Source of the DNA: Miscanthus floridulus
Taxonomy: Eukaryota > Streptophyta > Magnoliopsida > Poales > Poaceae
DNA length: 64,000 nucleotides
Direction: 5' to 3'
Assembly (NCBI RefSeq): GCF_019320115.1
Contig: NC_089591.1
Span: 24,654,502 to 24,718,501, forward strand
A model generated the notes under the pieces. It searched no databases. It was not told where the DNA came from and was given only the letters and a program-made list of their open reading frames with translations. Position numbers and translations under genes: made by a program. Shown here in pieces: positions 54,326-64,000 of the stretch (position 1 is its first letter; each line of letters starts with the position of its first letter).

Positions 54326-55930
54326 TCAATCTAAGATGATAGTCCTAGGTACTCCATGTAGTCTCACGATCTGAGAAAAATACAGCTCAGCGTACTTCCC
54401 CACATGATACCTTGTGTTCACTGGTATAAAATGGGCTAACTTGGTGAGATGATCTACAATAACCCATATAGAATCATGACCTTGCAGTGTCATCGGAAGG
54501 CCTGTGATAAAGTCCATACTGATTTCTTCCCATTTCCAACCTAGAATAGGCAATGGCTGAAGTAATCCGGCAGATTTCATATGAACAGCTTTTACCCTGC
54601 TGCAGTTGTCGCACCTAGCGACATAGGCTGTGATCTCTTTCTTCATGTTAGTCCACCAAAAATGAGCTTTCAAATCTTGGTACATCTTACTACTACCCAG
54701 ATGGATAGACAATTTGGACGAATGAGCTTCATCTAAAATTTGATTTCTAAGCTCACGGTCTTTTGGTACCACAAGTCGGTCCTCAAACCATAGCACACCT
54801 CTTTCATCCAATCTAAAATGCTTGGTTTCTTGCTCTTGCATTTTTCTCTTGATGTGACTTATGCCTACATCTGTCTGTTGCAGCTCTATGATTTTGCTCT
54901 CAAGTGAACAACTGATAGTGATGTTGTGCAGTATAACAGGATGTAACAAATTAAATCCATCTTCCAATAATGCTTCCATAGTGTTGCAATGAGACTTTCG
55001 ACTGAGTGCATCTACTACTACATTAGCTTTCCCCGGATGATAGTGCACTTCCAAATTGTAGTCCTTAATCAATTCTAACCATCTACACTGCCTCATGTTC
55101 AGCTCTGGTTGGGTAAAGATATACTTGAGACTTTTGTGGTCCGTATAAATATGACATACATTGCCCAACAAATAATGTCTCCATATCTTTAATGCATGAA
55201 CAACTGCTGCAAGTTCTAAATCATGCATAGGGTAGTTGACTTCATGCTTTCTCAATTGCCAAGAAGCATATGCAATAACTCTTCCTTCTTGCATAAGCAC
55301 ACACCCCAAACCTATTCCTGATGCATCACAAAATACATCAAAATGCTTCTCAATGTCGAGTTGTGCTAAGATAGGCACTGTAGTTAACAGAGTTCTGAGG
55401 GTGTGAAAAGTTGCTTCACATTCTGGTGTCCATTTGTACTTCTCATCTTTCTGAAGTAGTCTGGTCATGGGCTTAGCTATCTTTGAGAAATCTGGAATGA
55501 AACAATGATAATATCCTGCTAACCCTAGAAAACTCCGAACTTCATGAACCAAAGTTAGGGCTTTCTAATCCATGACCTCTTGTACTTTTGATGGGTCTAT
55601 AGAGATTCCATCTCTTGATAAGATATGACCTAAGAAAGGTACTTTGCTCAACCAAAATTCACACTTGCTAAATTTTGCATATAGCTTATGCTCCCTCAAT
55701 CTGGATAAAACAATCCTCAGATGCTCCTCATGATCTAACTCATTTTCTAAATAAATCAATATATCATCGATAAACACGACCACGAACTTGTCGAGCTCAG
55801 GCATGAATACCGAATTCATCAGGTACATAAAGTAGGCAGGAGCATTTGTTAGTCCGAAAGACATAACCAAATACTCATATAAGTCATACCTAGTAGAGAA
55901 AGTAGTTTTGGGTATGTCCTCTGGCCTAAT
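54326..55930 (-). pseudogene. Tekay RT C-terminal half, RNase H and integrase N-terminal half
   Basis: [20 protein letters not shown], then [17 protein letters not shown] with both catalytic Asp residues, [18 protein letters not shown], then TAG 55565 where Trp is usual. The next 408 codons are open: VRSFLGLAGYYHCFIPDFSK, FDVFCDASGIGLGCVLMQEG (RNase H), YTDHKSLKYIFTQPELNMRQ, VDALSRKSH, zinc finger with HLGSSKMYQDL and CDNC, WEEISMDFITGLPMTLQGHD with the first integrase Asp, ending IILD before TGA (expected Arg). This is the best-preserved coding stretch in the element. Confidence 0.9.
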
Positions 55931-56370
55931 TTTTATCTAATGATAGCCTGATCTCAAGTCAATCTTGGAGAATACCTTTGCCTTTGCCAACTGATCAAAC
56001 AAGATGTCGATGCGAGGCAACGGGTATTTGTTCTTGATGGTTACAGCATTGAGTGGTCTATAATCTACACACATTCTCAGTGACTTGTCCTTCTTTTTCG
56101 CAAACAATGCTGGACAGCCCCATGGAGATGAGCTAGGGTGGATAAGACCCTTGTCCAATAGATCCTGTAACTGAATTTTAAGTTCTGCTAACTCATTTGG
56201 TGGCATTCTATATGGCCTTCTTGAGATAGGTGCCATACCTGGCACTAACTCAATCTTAAATTCCACATCCCTATCAGGTGGTAAACCTGGTAATTCCTCT
56301 GGAAATACATCCAGAAACTCACAAATCACAGGGATATCCCAAAGGTGGTGGTTTGGATAGCACAAGCTAA
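55931..56370 (-). pseudogene. Tekay RT N-terminal half
   Basis: [60 protein letters not shown] and [20 protein letters not shown] lead to LRSGYH, then TAG where Gln is expected. Continuous with the next segment in the same frame. Confidence 0.88.
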
Positions 56371-56379
56371 ATGTTGGAG

Positions 56380-56810
56380 TTCAAAATTTTAGGAGAGTGG
56401 TACTAGAAAAGCATTCCCTCCCTTGGGTTCTCTCAGCATAACAGTACGAGTGCTAGTGTCAATGAGAACACTATGATCCTTCATCCAATTCATGCCTAAG
56501 ATTACACTTATTGATAACCCAGGTAATATTATCAAATCCGTTGTATACTCCCTCCCTTGTATAGAGATGAGCACATTTTTGACTATCTTATTTGTAGAAA
56601 TAGTAGCCCCTGCTGAACTTATATTATAACCCCCTTGCTTACTTCAATTATTTCCTGATCATGTCTAGATGCAAATGCTTGACTCATAAATGAATGAGAA
56701 GCTCCTGAATCAAATAAAACAACAGTGGGATGCTTGTTGACAAGAAACATACCAGCCATGACAACTTCTCCTGCGGGCACTTCCTCAACCGCGGTATAAT
56801 GCACGTATCC
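56380..56810 (-). pseudogene. Tekay protease
   Basis: TVVLFDSGASHSFMSQAFAS carries an intact DSGA active site. After a frameshift near 56600, YTTDLIILPGLSISVILGMN supplies the ILG motif and WMKDHSVLIDTSTRTVML the end of the domain. A second frameshift near 56385 returns to the RT frame. Confidence 0.83.
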
Positions 56811-57860
56811 AGGACGTGCCCTTGAGTTTGCCTGCTTCTGATTGTTCTAATTCTGGTTGCCATTCTTCTTTGGGTGGGGGCATTCCTAGGCCCAATGCCC
56901 CACTTGGTTGTAGTTAAAATAGGGTTGGTTACTCCTAAGTCCTGTGGAGCTCCTATGACTGCCATTTCCTTTTGGCAAGGCAATAGTGAATGCCTTACTG
57001 TTCTGAGCTTTAGGTGGTGGAGGCCTAAACTTGGGTGCATGTAGGCGGAATTGTGGCCTAGCTGTGATAGGCACTCTAGACTAAGAAGATCCAGAGGCAC
57101 CTACCTCGAATGCCCTCTTGCGACCCTTAGTAGCCGCATGCATGTTATTATGGTTTTCCTGGGTCAAAGCATCACTAATAAACTCATTGTAAGTGGTGCA
57201 CTTGGAATTGGCCATGGTCTTCATCAGTTTGGTGCCTAGACCCCGCTTGAAGCTCTCTAGCTTCTTCTCCTCAGTATCCACGAAACCTGGAGCATACCTG
57301 GACAGATTGTTGAATGCATGCATATATTCTGTGCAGGTCTTTGTCCCTTGAGTGAGCCTCATAAATTTAGCCACTTTAATGTGCATTAGGCCTAGGGGAA
57401 TATGATGTCCCTAAAAAGCCAACTTGAACTGCTCCCATGTTACTCACGCATTATCAGGTAGAGGGGACAAGAAATGTGTCCACCATATCCCTGCTGGTCC
57501 TTGCAACTAGTGAGAAGCATACTCAGCCTTCAGATGCTTAGTGACTCTTAGCAGATGAAACTTCTGCTCAATGGTGTTGAGCCACTCGTCAGCCTATAGT
57601 GGTTCCTCTGCCACCTTGAAGATAGGAGGCTTTGTATCTAGAAATTCCTTGAATGTACTGTGCTGACTTGGCTTGGGCCCTTGTTGCTAAGGGCGGCCAC
57701 GAGCGGTGTTCTGCGCGATGAGGTGCAGAGCTTCCTCCATTGTCCTTTGGCTCCCCAAGAATTGGGCAAAGAACTCCTGAGCAGACGGCGATGGTGGTGG
57801 TGGTAAGTCATCACCATTGCCATCATGGCTGCTACTAGCTCCTACACGGGTACGTGTCAT
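56811..57860 (-). pseudogene. Tekay gag
   Basis: From ATG 57860 the frame reads MTRTRVGASSSHDGNG, APPHI-like linker, FKEFLDTKPPIFKVAEEPL, ADEWLNTIEQKFHLLRV (gag core), LTQGTKTCTEYMHAFNNLSR and FKRGLGTKLMKTMANSKCTT. The zinc knuckle reads YFNYNQVGHWA-TAG-ECP: two Cys are Tyr (G-to-A) and one residue is a stop. The frame is uninterrupted by indels into the protease; the stops at 57689 and 57596 are both TAG. Confidence 0.83.
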
Positions 57861-58230
57861 CTACGAAGTTGCAACAATAAGCGATTATTGGTTGATGCCA
57901 CAAGATTGCAGATGAATTTATAATCATGCCAAACTAAAATTACTGGAGATAATCTCATATTCATACAATAAAAATAGAGGCATAATAATTCATTCTTGCA
58001 ACATGTCACCACCAATTTGATCACTTATCAGACTCATAGCACGTTAGTGTTGAAATCGTGATCTCAGATAAATCAACTGAAATTTGCATTAGCGTTTAAC
58101 CAAATGTGCGATAGTCATGCAAATAACAATATTACATGATAGTTTGATTCATCAACACCAAATTCAAACTATAGGTCCATTACATAACCAACAATGATAC
58201 ATTAAGCACTTCCACTAAGTACTAAGTGAT
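57861..58230 (-). other. Spacer between orf0 and gag
   Basis: About 370 bp, AT-rich, with no open frame or repeat that I recognise. It may serve as leader for gag translation. Confidence 0.5.
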
Positions 58231-59298
58231 CTAATCCTCATCATGATCACTATCGAGGTTAGAGATAGGATCATCTCCTTCCTCAAGCTCCACCTCTTCC
58301 TCTTCCTCATCCTCATCGTCATCTTCTTCCATATTTGGACCATCTTCTTCCCCATCCAAGATTGGGTTCAGCTAGTTGTTCAAATAGTGCACTTCATGCT
58401 GTAGGTTCATTACTTGAAGTTGAGCCTGTGCAAGTTGCTGATGTAAGCCCCTTTCGGCATGGTTTTGGGCGTTACTCATGTCACGGTGCCTATCTCGCTC
58501 TATCCTTATTGTAGCGACACGGTTTTCTGCTGCATCACACTGACGTCTAGCTGTGGACACCTCCACACAGGCGGTCTCCAACTGCTCTCGTAGTCCTACA
58601 AGCATTACTTGATCATTAGCTCTAGCTTCTTGAGCTACTGCCCTCTGCTAATCCACTTGCTCCATTTGGGCATGAAGAGTGCCCAAAGCTGCATAGGCTT
58701 GGTCAAATTCCCATCGGGCTTTACTTGCGGCTTTCTTTTGCTTGCGCGCACACTTCTTGAGCTTATGCTATGTGGCTTCAGCTCTCATGAGTTTGTCCAT
58801 GCAAGTGGTGTATGATTCCTGCCAAAAATCCCTGGTGTCCTGGCATGCACAAAACATCTTCATCACCGCAAACATTGCACTCATGGAGGGACTAAAGCTA
58901 TTTGCTCGCTCATCCCAATCTCTGATTAATGCATTTTGGTTATGTTGTTCCCAATTTGTGGTGGATGGATCCACCCAAGGAAACATATTCGCTGCACTGC
59001 CAGTGAGTGCATCTCCATGCTATTGGCAGATTTGCCTCAAAACCTCAAAGGCCACAACTTGGGCAGCCTCCCAAGGAGTCTTCCCTTCCGATTCTGCCTT
59101 CCACTCCTGCTAGAAGGGCGGTTGTGTGCGCGCTGGTATAGTGAGCCACACCTTGTACCATGGCTATCCTTCCAAGTACTCTTCAATCCAATGATAAAGG
59201 GGCAGTTCATGGTACCCCGCAAAGTGCAGAACTCTCCACAATAGGGTAGGTGTTCCGAAAACCATCAGAAAATTCTCACATCCAACTGGTGCTGCCAT
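58231..59298 (-). pseudogene. Extra frame upstream of gag (orf0) of Tekay element
   Basis: From ATG 59298 to TAG 58231 there are 355 codons with no indel and six internal stops, all TAG (first bases at 59166, 59112, 59022, 58770, 58650, 58374). N-terminal part: WRVLHFAGYHELPLYHWIEE, KTPWEAAQVVAFEVLRQICQ, TTNWEQHNQNALIRDWDERA and FWQESYTTCMDKLMRAEAT. Then a long coiled coil (about residues 175-310) with LREQLETACVEVSTARRQCD and QQLAQAQLQVMNLQHEVHYL, and a highly acidic tail of Asp and Glu runs. Rice RIRE3/RIRE8-type elements are recalled to carry an orf0 in the same place. No known domain; could be a plant protein fragment co-opted by the element. Confidence 0.75.
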
Positions 59299-59949
59299 CT
59301 GTACCACCAACATGTACACTTGGTGAGACAAGGCCATAATGGATAAGAGTTACATAACCAAGTAAGAAATTTATAAGGGGAGGAACGATGTAATTATTTG
59401 AATGATAATTATCATGATGCATGCTTGTTCTGTACATCCTCATGAACTTAGGAAAAATTGTTTCTAATGGTAGAAACGGTGGCATACATAAGTTCTCTCA
59501 TATATAGCATAACTAGTCAAGCTATACGTTTTGTTGTTAGTGTACCTGCATATGAATTTCATTTCAGCCCAAATACATATTAAATATGCAGAATGTAAAT
59601 CTAAATACTTCCATATATGTGTACCCACACATATACTTCTGTATCAAGCTCACATCTTGCGGTCATGCCACTCATCATCTTACCTTCATGTAGAGGCATT
59701 TAATCCATACATTACCAATCAAGTGAATGGCATCCATACAATAGCACGCTGTATAGACGACGAAGTAAAAACCCCCATGTTAGTACTTAAATAGCCACCT
59801 AATAGTCCTTACTTTGGGCATAAGGAAGTGATCACTGGCACACTTTAGATTTCAAATACCTATTTATATAGCTATTAGTTGCTAGAAAGGATTTTGGAAA
59901 ACAAAAACTTTTGTTTTAAATACACATGTGGCAATTAACGTTGAATCTT
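59299..59949 (-). other. 5' leader of Tekay element
   Basis: AT-rich, about 650 bp between primer site and orf0. Only short chance frames are present. Confidence 0.6.
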
Positions 59950-59961
59950 GCTCTGATGCCA
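59949..59961 (-). other. Primer binding site of Tekay element
   Basis: Minus-strand TGGCATCAGAGCAAG starts two bases after the LTR end and is one mismatch from the common initiator tRNA-Met site TGGTATCAGAGC. Confidence 0.82.
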
Positions 59962-59963
59962 GC

Positions 59964-62900
59964 TGTCACAGAACCGACCAATTTATAAGAGTACAAGTAC
60001 AATGGCAGCCCGCAAGCGGTCGCACTATCATACTTAAACCCATATAAACCCGGTAGTCCATCGAGTACCCCGACGGGTCTCGATAAATGATTTACAACAA
60101 CCAAGATCATACATGATTCAACATACATGTCACATATTATATAAAGTTCACAGATACATTTCCATCATCAGAGTATGAAACAAAGTTATTACAAATCGAG
60201 TTTGATAGATAAAAGCGGAAGCAAATTAAGTTTGAAAGTAAAGTTTCCAACATAGTTTAATACAGTGCTAAAATACGATCACAGTCCACAAAAGCAAGTA
60301 GAGGGATTAACAAAGAAGCCTGCCCAAGGCTTACTCCTCATCCACAGCGGGATAGAAGCAACTCTTGCAATAACCATGATACACAGTGCCATCTAGAACA
60401 ATGGGAAATAAAACCCTGAGTACGAGAAGGTACTTAGCTAGACTTACCCATCATAAACCAGAAATAAAATGACTCCAAGTATCATGCAAGGCTGTATAAG
60501 TGGAGATAGTTTGACAACATTTTGCATCGAAGCGATTAACTCAGTTATACAATTATGATTCCATTATCAAGTTAATTATAACTATCCATATCTAAATTAG
60601 CATCTAACCTATGCCAAACATGTGGTATATCAATTTAGAAGCATACAATAGTAACCATATCTGGTATTGCAATTCCATATTCATTCGAACCATCATGTTC
60701 CATAACACAGTTACTACGATGTTGGGGCTAGCCAAGTTTCTCACTATCTTGGAGAGACGGCGATTTGAATCGATTTCAACCAGCTAGGAATTTATTCCTA
60801 ACACAAACCCAGGCATACTAGATCATTAATCGCCTTAGGTCACCTTTGGTACAACTCAGGTCCACATTTTGTGGGTTCGTACCGCGCCGCACAGTCGGGG
60901 ACACCAAATGCCAGGACGTTCAGGCCTAGCCTACCCTTGGGCTCAGTTTGGCTCCCTACAAGGAGCGCACAACAGAACGGGGCCAGCCTAAGTTGAGCTA
61001 CTAGGCTTCACGGTCAGAATGAGTTATCCGACTAGCTAAGTGATAGGCATATGTTCAATCTTGTCAGAAGTGCCAACAACGGTATGGTCCTTAACCGGCA
61101 CAGATGGAATCACATGAGTCAACCTACACATAGACTCTCTCCGGCCTCAATTTACATCACCCCATGGTTCTGTTCCACGATAGCAAATATAGCCAACCAT
61201 GCTCCGGTATCCACCTATATCTCACAGGTGACAGGAAATCACCCGACTTCTACCGGTCTAAGCATGGCTAAGCATATATTCGATCCTGGACCTACACAGG
61301 GTTAACGGTGTATATATCTGGACAAGGAATTTATATGCATCAAGTGGTTCCATTCAATTCTTATAACCTAATGCATCAATCATAAGGACTTAAGTAATCA
61401 TTTGTAAAATACTAGGAGACTTAGAATGCTCCGGGGCTTGCCTTTCAGAAAGGAAGTGGGGCGGTGATCAGGACACTCTGGAAGCTCTTCTAGGTTCTGC
61501 TCCTCGCCTTCAGGAGCTGTGGCTTGAGGATTCTCCTGCTGGTCCCCTTCCTCTACTTCGTCGAACTCCAGCAACGTTATTTCTTCCTCCGATCCTAGAT
61601 GCATGAATATGGCATATGGTATTGCAAATGCGTATATGTTGACAAGTATAGTTGCATGATTAGTGATGAATGCATTCTTGTAAGTATTCTTAACAGCATG
61701 TTGTTTAAGGAATAACAAGTGTATCATGTTTTACTGAGTATGTGCATATCTCTTCTTGATTATTTAATTAACTACTTCAACAATGCACCTACTATATCAC
61801 CAAACAGCAGCTACTCATTCTACTCATAACTAAAGTTCTACTTATCCAAATGCTGTAATCTTAGACTTTATGGAAATCTTATAAAATTGTATATAACTCT
61901 TATTTAATCACCAAAAGCTAATTCGCAATTTATCTTAACCAAAACAGACAAGCCATCCAGTGCTGTCCAGAAATTTCCAAAGAGCAAGCAATTCAGAAAT
62001 ACTAACTTTGAACAGCCATAACTCCTAAACCCTTTGGCCTATGGTCCTGAAATTTTAACACAAGATACATGAAGAAGTTTCTACAACTTTGTTATTAACC
62101 ATTTTTACAGCAAACACCATTTTTACCATGCAACATACCTAATCACAGAATCTGTCCAAAAACCCTCCCAACTTGAATTATAAAGCAACAATACTTTTAC
62201 TTCATGTAAGTATTCAAATTTTGACAACACACAGTCTACCAACAGTTCAAGCATACCAAATACACTCAAGAAAACATAATGGTAAAGCCCAAACTATTTA
62301 TTTAAATGCCTTTATTATTTTATTTAGATACTTAGGTTAAATAATAAACTTATACTAAATGTGTATCATAAATTCTCAAAAATTTACACTGCTTTACTAA
62401 AGCTACCAAATGACTACTGTAAAAGCTTCATGCCATTTTACCAAGTAGAACATTCTATACAAAAATGACAAGGTAGAAAGGCTTAAAATAGCATAATTAT
62501 AAAACCCTAGTGAAAAGTGTCAAGCAACAGATGTTATATTTTTCCTAGCATCCATATGGTACTAGGATAACCTCCAACAAATTTCATGAATATTAGATTC
62601 ATAAATAATTTATAAAAATTCATACAAGGATTACGTAATTATAAAAGAAAAAATCTATAACTACAAATCTATACATGCACTGACCCTAAACTTATTACCA
62701 GAGCTCACACATGCCAAGAATAGCTTACTACAAAAATTTCATAATTTTTGGAGCACAAGAACTCTAGATATAAAATAAACAATTTTACATACATTCAAAA
62801 ACACATTTCAAGTTTTAATTTAAATCCACCAAAAATTCTACTACAAGGGTCAAGTTTATATTTTTCCTAAATACTACACTTCCTAAGGAACACTACAAAA

Positions 62901-64000
62901 TTTATTTCATAATTTTTGAATCTACATATCCCAACTTATCAAATTTTCAAAGATTGCACTAAATCTGTAAACAAATGACCTATCTCTTGAAACTGTGCTG
63001 CTGATAGCCGGGCCCCACGCGCCAGTTGGACCCGCATGTCAGCGACGTGAAAATAGGGGAGATGTCCGGGACGGCGCTACCTCACCGGTGGTGTCCTCGC
63101 CGGCGACGAAACCTGGGCCACCGTGACCTGCTTGACCTAGCGCTCCTGACTGGGTAACTAGGTGGATGGATAACTGACACGAAAGACGGTGGCGACGGCC
63201 ATGGCGGCTTGGCGGAGCTAGACGGCGGCGCTACACCGGCAGTGGCCACGGCGATGCAATCTAAAGTGTGGACGAGCATCTTCTAACCAAGATGAGCCTA
63301 ACGCACACGATAGCACCAAGAATGGTGGACGGAAAAGGTGTGGCCACGACGACGGGCTCGACGGCGGAGCGGATGACGGCGACACACCGGAGCCAGCCGA
63401 GGCGATGTCATCTAAGGTTCGGCCTAGGCCCTACCGACTATGGGGATGCTCGCATACTCATGGTCGTGGCACATGATGGACTGAGGCATCCTGGCCATGA
63501 CGCGCTCGTGCTCCGGGGAGGTGCCCGTGATGGTGGCGGCGACAGAGACGGCCAAAGGGCCCTTACCTTGGCTCAAATGCAACTACAAAGGGGTCAAGGA
63601 GTCAGGGCGAAGCATGGTGCGTCTATGGTTGCAAGCAATGGCGCGATGGTTGGTTGGCGATGGAGCTGCGCTGGCTCTCACGCGCTTGAATGAAGCTATC
63701 GGGCTCGGATGAAGGCAGATAAGGAGGCAGGGAGGGTGCTTGGCGTCGACATGCCTGTGATGGCCTGACACGAGGAGGCAACGCTGGCATACTACCGCCA
63801 GATGGTGCGCGTGGCCAGGGCTCTGTCGGCCACCATGGCGTGAGCTCGGCCGCCATTAGAGTCCCATGATGGTGACTGACAGCGTGTTTTGGTGGCTTTA
63901 GTTCGCTTAAACCGTGAAGTATCAGTGCATACTATCTAAACCAAAATTGTAGCTCTAAGTACCAGCTACACTTTCTCTTCAAGAATCGTGTGCTAACTTG
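59964..64000 (-). repeat. 5' LTR of Tekay element (cut by window end)
   Basis: Homologous over its whole visible length to 48699-52740, with the CA end at 59964. By eye about 13 differences occur in the first 200 aligned bases, nearly all transitions. A 25-bp stretch near 62050 is present here but absent from the other LTR near 50780. About 690 bp of the LTR start lies outside. Confidence 0.87.
61398..61727 (-). CDS. Small reading frame within the Tekay 5' LTR
   Basis: Same 109-codon frame as 50462-50133 with a few substitutions (for example ELPECPDHRPTSFLKGKPRS at its end). Both copies remain open, and most differences fall in the middle acidic part. Untested as a gene. Confidence 0.45.
   Translation of the reverse strand: MIHLLFLKQHAVKNTYKNAFITNHATILVNIYAFAIPYAIFMHLGSEEEITLLEFDEVEEGDQQENPQATAPEGEEQNLEELPECPDHRPTSFLKGKPRSILSLLVFYK

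Larger units (their letters stand above)
48699..64000 (-). mobile_element. Tekay-type chromovirus with 4.7-kb LTRs, incomplete at window edge
   Basis: Minus-strand order from the right: 5' LTR (59964 onward, cut by the window end), primer site, leader, extra frame orf0, gag, protease, RT, RNase H, integrase, chromodomain, polypurine tract, 3' LTR (48699-53427). RT motifs [20 protein letters not shown] and [11 protein letters not shown], and the chromodomain ending HSEQDATWE, indicate the Tekay/Del lineage. RT to chromodomain lies in a single frame interrupted only by stops; two frameshifts affect the protease. Confidence 0.87.

Noticed and set aside
2710..59298. TAG read as glutamine (stop-codon reassignment)
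   Set aside because: P4H and grass genes use the standard code. TGA and TAA stops and frameshifts also occur in the elements, and methylation-driven CAG-to-TAG change explains the pattern.

Overview
The window looks like nuclear DNA of a grass (Poaceae, probably a large-genome panicoid such as the sorghum, sugarcane or Miscanthus group). It holds one split host gene on the + strand, a plant prolyl 4-hydroxylase (P4H). Almost everything else is layered transposable elements: Ty3/gypsy LTR retrotransposons with grass-type primer sites, a CACTA transposase gene, MITEs and solo LTRs. The species call is an inference from element families; no bacterial operon, CRISPR array, rRNA or tRNA gene was seen.

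Layout. (1) 1-15935: the last seven recognisable P4H exons. Two exons of 75 bp sit at 778 and 9157, and five lie together at 15119-15935. The first two visible introns have swollen to about 8.3 and 5.9 kb. They contain a 6.4-kb Reina-type chromovirus (2324-8713) that is itself split by a 1217-bp solo LTR, and a second Reina-type element on the minus strand (9447-14590). The tail of a third lies at the left edge. Splice sites and catalytic residues are intact, so the gene may still work. (2) 16645-18206: a Tourist-like MITE, an LTR-like fragment and the first part of a CACTA TNP2 transposase pseudogene. (3) 18207-38187: a 20-kb nest inserted in TNP2. The outermost layer is a solo LTR of a Tekay-type chromovirus with a perfect 5-bp duplication (GGGCT). 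Inside it lie a truncated Tat-lineage element with an antisense gene and, within the gag of that element, a gag-only non-autonomous element (19808-24391). A 471-bp palindromic Mutator-like MITE (36465-36935) interrupts the right part of the solo LTR. TNP2 resumes at 38193. (4) 38833-48698: a gag-protease element of Tat type whose internal region is present twice in tandem, 4148 bp apart, with no LTR between the copies. (5) 48699-64000: a minus-strand Tekay-type chromovirus with 4.7-kb LTRs, pol, gag and a 355-codon extra reading frame upstream of gag. Its 5' LTR runs off the window.

No new defence or metabolic system is evident. The most unusual signals are listed here. The LTR of the Tekay family carries a small reading frame conserved at protein level in three LTR copies. 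The upstream frame (orf0) is kept open over 1.07 kb except for six stops, all TAG. Premature stops across all element families are mostly explained by C-to-T change at CAG, TGG and CGA codons, the footprint expected of methylated, silenced DNA. Four levels of insertion can be ordered by target-site duplications. All identities come from reading motifs by eye; no database search was run.
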